This document shows, in pieces, positions 23,941 through 32,436 of a DNA stretch of 48,357 bases. Source of the DNA: Acidimicrobiaceae bacterium RAAP-2 (GTDB lineage: Bacteria > Actinomycetota > Acidimicrobiia > Acidimicrobiales > RAAP-2); assembly GCA_001443545.1 (NCBI GenBank), contig LMAD01000016.1, positions 1 through 48,357 of the forward strand. The letters are read 5' to 3'. The stretch's first letter is position 1, and each line of letters starts with the position of its first letter. The position numbers and the translations under genes were made by a program. The notes under the pieces were generated by a model. It saw only the letters and a program-made list of their open reading frames with translations, was not told where the DNA came from and did no database searches.

Positions 23941-25635
23941 ATGAGGCTCCGCGATTCTCTCGAAGTCGTCACGGTGCGCGAGATCACGCGCCGGCCCGTT
24001 CAACCACTGGCGCAACGCCTTCGTCGCCCGACAGTCGTCCTCGTTGTACTGCAAAATCCGTTCTCGTGACGCTTCGGCTTCGGCGCCGCGGGCGATAGCG
24101 ACTTCGTACCACAGCATCGAAGCCTCACCGCTCGGGTTGGGATCGCGCCAGGCGAAGCCGGCGCGGCTGGCCAATACCTTGAGTCCGATTGGTCCGTCGG
24201 TCTGGATCTGGGTCTTCGCGAGCTGGTGGAGATCGATCCAACTCCTCGGCGTCGCGAGTCGGAACTCATCGACCTCGTCTCTGGTTGGACCGTCGGGCAG
24301 GGGCGCTTCGACGGCTCGATTCATCGCCCCATCCTCGGCCTGCGCCCAAAAACAGTACGCCGTCAACGTTCGCTCTTGCTCGCGACAGTGTTGGCGCAGT
24401 TCACTGAACCACGTCCAAAAAGAGGCGAAGAGACGAGCGTGGGCGCCGGGCGTATGGTCGTCCCAGTTCGCGAACGCGACGTACCCTTCGGTGACGCCTT
24501 CGATCGGTTGGTTCAGTGTCACCAGTGCGCCCCACAGGTACGTCGAGTCGCCGTAGCTCTCGGTGTCGATGTCGACTTCTACGTCACCGGTTGGGCACCC
24601 CACGTCTCGCGCATCAACGATGCGCAACGGACCACGCTCGTGGGCGCGGGCGCGGTAGATCAGTTCGTCGAGTCGATCGATGGCGCGGCCGATGTGCGCC
24701 TCGCGACTGTCGTCGACGCTCGCCGGTCCGGAACGACGCCTCGCGACCACGGGGTCGAGTCGGGCCAGCTCGCGCCGCGTCGAGACACCGTGTTCACGCA
24801 GGGCCAGCTGCTGATCGAAGGTCGTGAAACGAGTGAGTGACACGTCGTCGAGACCTTGCAGTTCGTTCGCGCACGGTTCCCTATAGGGGCAGTCGAGGCA
24901 CTCGCGGTGCCAGTACGGCTGCGTCGGAAATGGCCCATCGCCGCTGCGCCACCGGTCGTGGGCGCGCACCACGCGCAAGCGCTCGTCGTAGTAGCGCTCG
25001 TAGGTGGCGAGATTGAATCGCGGGTAGTTGACTCCGCCCAGGTCGAACCACCAGACCTCGCGATGACGATCGACGACCGCTCCGCGGGACTCAGCGTCGG
25101 CGATCCCGAGCGAGTCCAGTACTCGAATCGCGTGTGAGAGGGCGAGGCCGTTGCGTAACGTCGACGGGTTGGACCGTACTCCGACCCCCTCTCGAAACGT
25201 CGCCTCCGCTGGGCTAATCCGCGCGAGTGACCCGACGAGCGTGCGGCGGGTAGCAGCCACTTCGACCAACTCATTGTTCTTGATCAAGATGGGTGAGTAG
25301 CTGTAGCGCAGGCCAATTCGACCGACCCGCACGAGGGCGTGCACGTGAGCGCGCCGCAGGGCGTCGCCGTCCCCCGGGATTCGAGGTCCGAGGATGAGGG
25401 GGGCACCGGCGTGCACCGCTTCAATGGTGGCGACGGTCGAATCGACGATTACGTTCTCGGGGTGCAGTTCCACGAGGTCGGAGATGACGGCCCGTCGGAG
25501 TTTCTCGGCGTCGCGCCGTCGCCGTTCGTGTTCGGGGGCCGTGCGCGGTCGAGTGAACTCGAACGGTTCGCCGCGACTGAGCGCGACGCGGTGAATACAC
25601 GTCGCGATCTCGTCGCCTCGCAAGAAGTCGGTCAC
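23938..25635 (-). CDS. TM0106-family RecB-like nuclease
   Basis: A 565-residue protein combining an N-terminal RecB-type PD-(D/E)XK-like region (about 1-250), ending in a cysteine group C-x2-C-x4-C (CLDCPYREPC) that suggests an Fe-S or zinc site, with a C-terminal RNase H-fold exonuclease domain (about 345-550). In the latter, DVEVDIDTES and YNEDDCRATKALRQWL supply metal-binding acids. This is the architecture of TM0106-type putative nucleases, related to YprB. The role is presumed DNA repair or DNA turnover. GTG 25635 follows a TAGGCT box by 6 nt. The gene lies just downstream of rnpB and is read in the same direction. Confidence 0.88.
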   Translation of the reverse strand: MTDFLRGDEIATCIHRVALSRGEPFEFTRPRTAPEHERRRRDAEKLRRAVISDLVELHPENVIVDSTVATIEAVHAGAPLILGPRIPGDGDALRRAHVHALVRVGRIGLRYSYSPILIKNNELVEVAATRRTLVGSLARISPAEATFREGVGVRSNPSTLRNGLALSHAIRVLDSLGIADAESRGAVVDRHREVWWFDLGGVNYPRFNLATYERYYDERLRVVRAHDRWRSGDGPFPTQPYWHRECLDCPYREPCANELQGLDDVSLTRFTTFDQQLALREHGVSTRRELARLDPVVARRRSGPASVDDSREAHIGRAIDRLDELIYRARAHERGPLRIVDARDVGCPTGDVEVDIDTESYGDSTYLWGALVTLNQPIEGVTEGYVAFANWDDHTPGAHARLFASFWTWFSELRQHCREQERTLTAYCFWAQAEDGAMNRAVEAPLPDGPTRDEVDEFRLATPRSWIDLHQLAKTQIQTDGPIGLKVLASRAGFAWRDPNPSGEASMLWYEVAIARGAEAEASRERILQYNEDDCRATKALRQWLNGPARDLAHRDDFERIAEPH

Positions 25636-25641
25636 GGCGAA

Positions 25642-25647
25642 AGCCTA
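25642..25647 (-). promoter_or_regulatory. Candidate leaderless -10 box of the nuclease gene
   Basis: TAGGCT, 6 nt before GTG 25635. Confidence 0.45.
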
Positions 25648-25691
25648 CGGTTCACGCGCGACTCTCGACGACGAGGTGTCGAAACCGTAGC

Positions 25692-26051
<360 letters not shown>

Positions 26052-26112
26052 ACCACAAGTCTGTCACACGCGTTGGCACCCGACAACCGGGCCAATTGTC
26101 ACGGCGAGGCGC

Positions 26113-26118
26113 TATTCT
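26113..26118 (+). promoter_or_regulatory. Candidate leaderless -10 box of xseA
   Basis: TATTCT, 6 nt before GTG 26125; it lies 61 bp from the rnpB 5' end on the opposite strand. Confidence 0.45.
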
Positions 26119-26124
26119 CACCAG

Positions 26125-27399
26125 GTGACTGACGACCTAGCCGCGGAGCCACGCGAGATCATTGACGTCGGAACGTTCTACCAGTTGCTCACCGCGCAAC
26201 TGGAGTCCGCGTACGGGCGGCGAAGTCCGCGCTGGATCCGCGGCGAGGTGGCCAAGGTCTACGAAAAGACCCATCTCTACGTCGATCTCGTCGATGCGGG
26301 ATCGTCGTCTTCTGACACGAAGCGGCCAGTGCTCAACGCGCACTGTTGGGCGACCCAGTGGAATGTCATTAAGCGCCGTCTGGGCGAGGATGGCGTGACG
26401 TTGAAGCCGGGTGCGGTGGTCAACCTCTTCGGCTACGTGGATCTCTACGCGCCCTCCGGTCGAATCGGATTCACCGTCACCGAGGTCGACGTCGCGGGCT
26501 TGCTCGGAGACGTCGCGCGGCGTCGCCTGGAACTGATCGCGCGACTTCGCGACGAAGGCCTCTTCGACGCGAATCGGCGGCGCACGTTGGGCCCCGTCCC
26601 CTTGCGCGTCGGGCTGGTGGCCAGCCCCCAGACCGAGGGTTTCAGTGACTTCACGGGACAGTTGCTACGTTCGCGATTCGCGTTCGTGGTCTCGTTGGTG
26701 ACCGCCCAGGTCCAAGGGGAGGCAGCACCCCCGCAGATCGTCTCTGGTATCGAGCGGCTCGACGCCGAGGAGCTCGACGTGATCTGCCTTGTTCGCGGAG
26801 GCGGGTCTCGAGGTGACCTCGCCTGCTTCGACGACGAGCGAGTGGCGCGCGCCATCGCCACGGCCCGGACACCGGTATTGACCGGGATCGGGCACACGGG
26901 TGACGAGTCCGTGGCCGATTTGGTGGCCCACCGCAGTTCGATTACTCCAACGAAGCTCGGTGAGGAGCTCGTCTCAATGGTCGAGGACTGGCGTCGACGT
27001 AACGTCCGCGAACCCGCGATGACGGTGCTCGAAGCGTCGGAATCGCTCGTCGACGAAGCGACGGCGTTCCTCGGTGAACGGCGCCGAACGATGATCTTTG
27101 CCGTGCGGGATCGCCTCCGAGCCGAGGAACGACACCTCGGGGCAACGCGCGAGCGACTGGATCTGGCGACCAGATACGCGCTCGATCGGGCCGATCGATG
27201 GCTAGAGACCGCCCGCCGTTTGCTCGTTGCCTACGACCCCCAACGGCGCCTCATCCAGGGATGGTCGATCGTCTCGAAGCGCGATGGTTCGATCGTGCGT
27301 AGCGTGGCCAACGTGGACGCCGGTGAAGAGATCACCGTTCGCGTCGGTGACGGCGTTCTAGGAGCGTCGGTGACGACGCGAGAGGAGATGGGTGCATGA
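26125..27399 (+). CDS. xseA: Exodeoxyribonuclease VII large subunit
   Basis: A 424-residue catalytic subunit of exonuclease VII, which degrades single-stranded DNA from both ends. An OB-fold (residues about 12-110: TFYQLLTAQLESAYGRRSPRWIRGEVAKV) precedes the nuclease domain, which has RVGLVASPQTEGFSDFTGQL, the VICLVRGGGSRGDLACFDDERVARAIA block and TGIGHTGDESVADLVAHRSSITP-type sequence. A helical region and the YDPQRRLIQGWSIV tail close it. GTG 26125 starts exactly where homology begins, and is preceded by a TATTCT box. The stop overlaps xseB (ATGA). Confidence 0.96.
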   Translation: MTDDLAAEPREIIDVGTFYQLLTAQLESAYGRRSPRWIRGEVAKVYEKTHLYVDLVDAGSSSSDTKRPVLNAHCWATQWNVIKRRLGEDGVTLKPGAVVNLFGYVDLYAPSGRIGFTVTEVDVAGLLGDVARRRLELIARLRDEGLFDANRRRTLGPVPLRVGLVASPQTEGFSDFTGQLLRSRFAFVVSLVTAQVQGEAAPPQIVSGIERLDAEELDVICLVRGGGSRGDLACFDDERVARAIATARTPVLTGIGHTGDESVADLVAHRSSITPTKLGEELVSMVEDWRRRNVREPAMTVLEASESLVDEATAFLGERRRTMIFAVRDRLRAEERHLGATRERLDLATRYALDRADRWLETARRLLVAYDPQRRLIQGWSIVSKRDGSIVRSVANVDAGEEITVRVGDGVLGASVTTREEMGA

Positions 27400-27608
27400 C
27401 GGTAGGTGGTTGGAATGATGCGGCGGGCGAACTGAACGCAATCGTGGCGTCGTTCGACGAGGGCGAAGTCTCGGTCGACGATCTCATTGAGAAGCTGGCG
27501 CGGGCGACGGCGATCATCGAAGAGCTCGAGGCGCGACTCGGCGCGACGAAGGCGAAGGTGGAGGAGTTGGCCCCACGGATTTCGCGCATCGGCGATGAAC
27601 GTGACTGA
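27396..27608 (+). CDS. xseB: Exodeoxyribonuclease VII small subunit
   Basis: A 70-residue helical hairpin protein that binds the long helices of XseA. The central segment SVDDLIEKLARATAIIEELEARL matches the family pattern of two amphipathic helices. Start ATG 27396 overlaps the xseA stop by four bases, giving balanced translation. Length is usual for XseB (60-80). Confidence 0.92.
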   Translation: MTVGGWNDAAGELNAIVASFDEGEVSVDDLIEKLARATAIIEELEARLGATKAKVEELAPRISRIGDERD

Positions 27609-28314
27609 CCGCTTGTATTTCCGCCAATTCCTCGCTGGCGTAGACTTCGCGGTCGGTGACGCCGTGGCCACCCAGATGGTCAATTACGTCTACGCCGTCG
27701 GCGATCGCGAAACTGGCGACGCCGTACTGCTCGACCCCGCCTATCGCCCGCGCGAGTTGCTGACGGCGATCGAAGGCGACGGGATGACCCTTCGTGGGGT
27801 GATCTTGACTCACTACCACGCCGATCACGCCGGGGGATCGCTGGTGGGGCATCACATCGACGGGACGCGTGAGCTACTGGAAATCGTGGACGTCCCCGTT
27901 CACGTTCAGGCCACCGAGACGCCGTGGGTCTCCGAAGGATCTGGTGTGGACGACGGCAGTTTCGTCGGTCACGATTCGGGAGACACAGTGGAGGTTGGCG
28001 GGATCACGGTGACGTTGATTCACACGCCGGGTCACACGCCGGGCAGCCAGTGCGTGCTCGTCGACAATCGGCTGATGAGTGGCGACACGTTGTTCCTCGA
28101 TGGCTGTGGCCGCACCGATCTGCCGGGATCGGACCCCGCCGAGATGTACCGGACCCTCACTAGCCGCCTCGCTGGGCTCGACGGATCGACCTGGCTGTAC
28201 CCGGGGCATCGTTACGCCTCGGCGCCGAGCGCGCAACTCGTCGACGTCCGTCGCGACAACGCGGTTCTCGCACCGATGGGGGCCGAGCAGTGGCTCGCGA
28301 TGTTCAGTCGATAA
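27595..28314 (+). CDS. Metallo-beta-lactamase-fold hydrolase (ETHE1/glyoxalase II-like)
   Basis: A 239-residue protein. Metal ligands of the fold are H73, H75, D77, H78 (THYHADH), H147 (HTPGHTPG), D164 (SGDTLF) and H205 (YPGH). The LFLDGCGRTDLPGSD segment after the bridging Asp is typical of the persulfide dioxygenase/glyoxalase-II-like branch. Substrate could be a glutathione- or mycothiol-type thioester or persulfide; I cannot tell which. ATG 27595 overlaps xseB by 14 bp; GTG 27601 is the alternative. The following flavoprotein overlaps it by 25 bp, so both belong to the xse operon. Confidence 0.9.
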   Translation: MNVTDRLYFRQFLAGVDFAVGDAVATQMVNYVYAVGDRETGDAVLLDPAYRPRELLTAIEGDGMTLRGVILTHYHADHAGGSLVGHHIDGTRELLEIVDVPVHVQATETPWVSEGSGVDDGSFVGHDSGDTVEVGGITVTLIHTPGHTPGSQCVLVDNRLMSGDTLFLDGCGRTDLPGSDPAEMYRTLTSRLAGLDGSTWLYPGHRYASAPSAQLVDVRRDNAVLAPMGAEQWLAMFSR

Positions 28315-29531
28315 CGCGCCTCGACGGCTCGAGTGAAGTCGTGGTCGTCGGCGCTGGTCTCGCCGGATGGCGACTCGTCGAAGCGATGCGGCGAGACGGC
28401 TTCGAAGGACCCGTCACGGTCATTGGTGACGAGGCGCATCGGCCGTACGACCGGCCACCGCTGTCTAAACAACTCCTTACGGGCGCCATCGGCGCCGATG
28501 ACACCACTCTCGTTCACGGGTCGTCGAGGGACACCGTGACGTGGCGACTGGGCGTGGCGGCCGTCGGGCTCGACGTCGAGCGGCGCAGGGTGTATCTGGC
28601 GGACGGCTCGTCCGTCACCGGTACTCACATCGCAATCGCGACCGGGACGCGGGCTCGACGGCTCTCGACGACGGCGGGGTCGCGAGTTCGGACCCTGCGC
28701 ACCCTGGACGACGTCGTTCGGTTGAATGAGGACCTCGATCGGCTCGAGACTGGTGCGACGGTCGCGGTGATCGGCGGTGGCTTCATTGGCGCTGAAGTGG
28801 CCACCTCCCTGTCCAAGCGCGGCTTTCGGCCCGTCGTATTGGAGATGGCGCTCCGGCCACTGCTCACCGTGCTCGGCGCGGACGTCTCCGCGTGGCTGTT
28901 ACGAATCCCCGAGTTGGCCGGCGTCGAGCTTCGAACCGGACAGACCGTCCGTGACGTCGTCGGCGAGGGCGACGCGTTGCGGGTTCTCATCGACGGAGGC
29001 GCCGACGTCGTGGCGGGGATCGTCGTGGCGGGGATCGGGGCGATTCCCAACGTGGAGTGGCTGGGCGATTCGGGGCTGGTGGTGGACAACGGGGTCGCCG
29101 TCGATGCGACCATGCACGCGGCGCCGGGTGTTGCCGCCATCGGCGACGTGGCGCGCTTCGTCTGGGCGGGTCCGGCCGGCGCACAAAGCGTTCGAATGGA
29201 ACACTGGCAAGTGGCGAACGACCACGCCACTACGTTGTCGCGGGTGTGGATCACCGGTGACGCCGGCGCGAAGGTGCTAATTCCGTATTTCTGGTCCGAC
29301 CAGTACGGCAAGAAGATCCAACTCCTGGGACATCCGACGCCCAACGATGACGTGATCCGGGTGCTCGGCGACGACCAGTCGGGTCGTTGGCTGGCGCTCT
29401 ATCACGCCGACGGCGTAATCACGGGCGTGGTGGCGCTCAGCAATCCTCGGGCGTTGATGCTCTCGAAAGTGCTGTTGGACACGAGAACCACCCTTGCTCA
29501 AGCGATGGCGTCGGCCCCGTGGACGACGTAG
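28290..29531 (+). CDS. Ferredoxin/rubredoxin reductase-type FAD oxidoreductase
   Basis: A 413-residue pyridine-nucleotide-disulfide-fold flavoprotein. VVVVGAGLAGWRLVEAMRRDGFEGPVTVIGDE binds FAD, and the PYDRPPLSKQLLTG motif is typical of ferredoxin reductases of P450 or dioxygenase systems. A second Rossmann segment VAVIGGGFIGAEVATSLSKRG binds NAD(P)H. AAIGDVARF closes the FAD site, and a reductase C-terminal domain begins near IPYFWSDQYGKKIQLLG. No cysteine pair is present, so it is not a disulfide reductase. The electron acceptor is unknown, as no ferredoxin gene is near. Convergent with glpK. Confidence 0.92.
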   Translation: MARDVQSITRLDGSSEVVVVGAGLAGWRLVEAMRRDGFEGPVTVIGDEAHRPYDRPPLSKQLLTGAIGADDTTLVHGSSRDTVTWRLGVAAVGLDVERRRVYLADGSSVTGTHIAIATGTRARRLSTTAGSRVRTLRTLDDVVRLNEDLDRLETGATVAVIGGGFIGAEVATSLSKRGFRPVVLEMALRPLLTVLGADVSAWLLRIPELAGVELRTGQTVRDVVGEGDALRVLIDGGADVVAGIVVAGIGAIPNVEWLGDSGLVVDNGVAVDATMHAAPGVAAIGDVARFVWAGPAGAQSVRMEHWQVANDHATTLSRVWITGDAGAKVLIPYFWSDQYGKKIQLLGHPTPNDDVIRVLGDDQSGRWLALYHADGVITGVVALSNPRALMLSKVLLDTRTTLAQAMASAPWTT

Positions 29532-29542
29532 CGTCATCGGGG

Positions 29543-30994
29543 TCAGAACGAGACGGCGCTCAACTCGGGAATTGTCCGCTCGACCCGTGAGACCATCGTG
29601 CGCCACTGCTGACGACTCGCGAGACGGTCACCGTCACTGAGTCGTGGCGCCACCGTGGTGGTCGGATGCCAGAGGTTGTCCACGTCATCCACCGAGATCA
29701 GTCCCGCGCCGACCAGCGCCATCAGGCCCGCGCCGCGCGTGGTGGCTTCGCGCTCCGAGGACACCTCCACCGTCCGTCCCGTGATGTCGGCCAGGTGTTG
29801 GATGAAGAACCGATTCACCGACATGCCACCATCAATTCGGAGTACGTCGATGAGTGCCCCTGTCTCTCGCTCGGCCGCGTCGACGAGGTCGGCGCCCCGG
29901 TGGGCGATGCCCTCGAGTATCGCGCGCACGAGGTGGGCCCGCGTCGTTCCTCGCGTGAGACCGAAGAAACCGCCGCGGGCGCCAAAGTCCCAGTAGGGGG
30001 TTCCGAGCCCGGCCAGAGCGGGGACGAACCAAACACCGTCGGTCCCAGGAACGGACGTGGCGAGCGAGTCACTCGTCGCCACGTCGTCGAGCAGCCCGAG
30101 TTCGTCGCACGCCCAGTCGAGCGCCGACCCGGCCGACAGGACGATTCCTTCGATCCCCCACGTCACGACACCCTCGTGACTGCGGGCCACGATCGGGAAA
30201 CACCCCGAATCGTATGGCGTCATGGTGGTCGGACCCTCGTGACCCCTAACCATGTTCAGCATGGCACCGGTACCGAACGTGATCTTGGCCCCGGACCGCA
30301 CGATCGATTGGCCGAACATCGACGCCGGTTGATCGCCAATGAGCGCCGTGATCGGCGGCGCCCCGGTGAGCGCGCTCGCGACGCCGTGGTCGCCGATCGT
30401 GTCGACGATCTTCGGCATCATGTCGAGTTCGAGCCCGAGCAGTCCGAGCGTTCGCTCATCCCAGCGAGTGACGTCTGAGGTGACCAGGCCGGTGATCGCG
30501 GCGTTCGATCGATCGGTGATGTGGTGGCGACCATTGGAGAGCAGCCACGTGACCCACGTTTCAATCGTGGCGAAGCGGACCTCCTTGGACACGGAGCCGT
30601 AGTTGATGACCAGCCATTTCGCCTTGGTCGCCGATTGATTCGGCGCGAGGCGAAGACCTTCGGACTGCAGAACGAGACAGTCCAGCACCGTTCGTAGGTC
30701 CTGCCAGCCGAGGGTGGGACCAAGGGGCGAGCCGCTGAGCGGGTCGAAGATGAGCGTCGTGGCGCGTTGATTGGTGACGCCCACCGCCACGCACGGCCCA
30801 CCTTCGTCGATCGTGCGTGCGGCGAGTTCGAGCACCGCTTGGCCAATCTCTGTGGCGTTGAGTTCGACTTCGCCGGGCTGAGGCGATGTGATGGTGAGCT
30901 TTCGTTGGAAAACGTGGGTGACGGCTCCGGTGGTCGAGACCATCGCCGTGCGCACCGAGGAGGTACCGACGTCGATGGCGAGCGCGTTCACCAT
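29543..30994 (-). CDS. glpK: Glycerol kinase (FGGY family)
   Basis: A 483-residue FGGY carbohydrate kinase that phosphorylates glycerol to glycerol 3-phosphate. Features are the first phosphate-binding loop ALAIDVGTSSVR, NQRATT near residue 75, LIGDQPASMFGQ with the catalytic Asp, and the adenosine-binding DGGMSVNRFFIQHLADI. GLGTPYWDFGARGG is also GlpK-like. It is slightly shorter than E. coli GlpK (502). A strong GGGAGGTGA ribosome binding site precedes ATG 30994. It is the third gene of a minus-strand operon with the glycerophosphate dehydrogenase and an AGPS-like enzyme, which supports glycerol as substrate. Confidence 0.9.
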   Translation of the reverse strand: MVNALAIDVGTSSVRTAMVSTTGAVTHVFQRKLTITSPQPGEVELNATEIGQAVLELAARTIDEGGPCVAVGVTNQRATTLIFDPLSGSPLGPTLGWQDLRTVLDCLVLQSEGLRLAPNQSATKAKWLVINYGSVSKEVRFATIETWVTWLLSNGRHHITDRSNAAITGLVTSDVTRWDERTLGLLGLELDMMPKIVDTIGDHGVASALTGAPPITALIGDQPASMFGQSIVRSGAKITFGTGAMLNMVRGHEGPTTMTPYDSGCFPIVARSHEGVVTWGIEGIVLSAGSALDWACDELGLLDDVATSDSLATSVPGTDGVWFVPALAGLGTPYWDFGARGGFFGLTRGTTRAHLVRAILEGIAHRGADLVDAAERETGALIDVLRIDGGMSVNRFFIQHLADITGRTVEVSSEREATTRGAGLMALVGAGLISVDDVDNLWHPTTTVAPRLSDGDRLASRQQWRTMVSRVERTIPELSAVSF

Positions 30995-32436
30995 GGCTCA
31001 CCTCCCAGGTTAAGAACTCCGGGGTTCATCGTTCCGCGGGGGTCGAGGATCGACTTCAGCGCGAGAAGTACGTCGAAACCGTCGCCGAGGGCGTGGCGGA
31101 CGAAGCGAGCACGACTTCGCCCGACGCCATGGTGATGACTCAACGAGCCGCCGCTGGCGAGAACCGCCGACGTGGCCGCCTCCCACGCCGCGCGATAGTA
31201 GCCAGTCGGCTCGCCGCCGGGTTGGCCGGCGAAGGTGAAGTAGAGACACGCGCCATCGACGTACGCGTGCGATTGATGCACCGACGCGACCAGGGTCGAC
31301 TCGATCGAGCGGAGCGACGCGAGGGCTGCTTCGCGCATTGACGACAGGGTCGACCAGGGCCCAGAGACTTCGATGGTGTCAACGACCACTCCCGCCGCCC
31401 AGAGTGGCGCCAGCGCACTGACGTCGTTGCGGTGTTCGAGCCAGCGCGCGACCAGGTCTTCCTCGAGCCGTACGGCGTCGCGGGCGACGTCGTTTACGAC
31501 CGCCATCGCCGCGTCGACCATCAACGGTTCGCCCTCGTCGAGCACGATCAACACGCAGCCCGCATCATCGAAGTTGCGCTTCGACTCCACTTCATCGTAG
31601 AGACGCAGTACCGCGGGACGCGCGTCACGTTGCAAGATGGCGCGACAGAGCGACATGCCCGCGTCGAAATCCGAGACGCGGAAGGCGGCGCGCCGCTCAT
31701 AGGTCGGACGTGGACGTACGACGAGGGTGGCCTCGGTGATCACGCCGAGCGTCCCCTCGGAACCGACGAAGAGCTGGACGAGGTCGGGCCCGACGGCCTG
31801 TCGTGGCCCTCGGCCCCCAAGGGTCACGACGTCACCGGACGCCAAGACGACGGTCAACGCGCGAACGATGTCCTCGATCTTGCCGTATCGATTCGAAAAC
31901 TGTCCGGCGCCCCGGCACGCGAGCCAGCCGCCCACGGTCGCGAGGTCGAAGGACTGCGGGAAGTGCCCGACCGTGAACCCGTGATCGTTCACCGCGCGTT
32001 CGAGGTCGGGGCCGAAGACCCCCGCCTCAACCGACACGGTCCCCGAGACCGGGTCGAGCCCAATGATTCGGTTCAGCCCCGTGAGGTCGAGTGCGACGGC
32101 CCCGGTGGGTGCGACTGCGCCGCCGAGGACGCCGGACCTTCCCCCCTGTGGCGTGATCGCGAGACCGTGGTCCGTCGCGATTCGGATGGCGTCTCGAACC
32201 TCGGCCGTCGTTCGCGGCAGAACGACGACGCCCGGCCAGTGGGGTACGAGTCCGACCCTCGTGGAAGCGAGGGACAGGGGCCACCAGTCTCGGCCGTGTT
32301 CGGCGCGTTCAGCGGGGTCCACGCTCGTCGGGATGCCGGCCTCCGCGAAGGCCTCCAGGACCGAGTCCCCGACGGGGGCCGGCGCGGTGCGGGCCACGCC
32401 CGATGGGTAGGGGTCCGGAGCGGTCGGGCGGGTCAC
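30988..32436 (-). CDS. FAD-linked oxidase, alkylglycerone-phosphate synthase-like
   Basis: A 482-residue VAO-fold flavoprotein. The PCMH FAD-binding domain (about 65-245) holds TPQGGRSGVLGGAVAPTGAV and GSEGTLGVITEATLVVRP. The active-site motif SLSHHHGVGRSRARF near residue 445 has the three histidines seen in alkyldihydroxyacetonephosphate synthases, in contrast to the single-His EHGxG of lactate or glycolate oxidases. AGPS replaces the acyl group of acyl-DHAP with a fatty alcohol in ether lipid synthesis. The start GTG 32436 overlaps the glpD stop (GTGA). Its place between glpD and glpK fits a DHAP-related substrate. Activity is not proven. Confidence 0.82.
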   Translation of the reverse strand: MTRPTAPDPYPSGVARTAPAPVGDSVLEAFAEAGIPTSVDPAERAEHGRDWWPLSLASTRVGLVPHWPGVVVLPRTTAEVRDAIRIATDHGLAITPQGGRSGVLGGAVAPTGAVALDLTGLNRIIGLDPVSGTVSVEAGVFGPDLERAVNDHGFTVGHFPQSFDLATVGGWLACRGAGQFSNRYGKIEDIVRALTVVLASGDVVTLGGRGPRQAVGPDLVQLFVGSEGTLGVITEATLVVRPRPTYERRAAFRVSDFDAGMSLCRAILQRDARPAVLRLYDEVESKRNFDDAGCVLIVLDEGEPLMVDAAMAVVNDVARDAVRLEEDLVARWLEHRNDVSALAPLWAAGVVVDTIEVSGPWSTLSSMREAALASLRSIESTLVASVHQSHAYVDGACLYFTFAGQPGGEPTGYYRAAWEAATSAVLASGGSLSHHHGVGRSRARFVRHALGDGFDVLLALKSILDPRGTMNPGVLNLGGEPW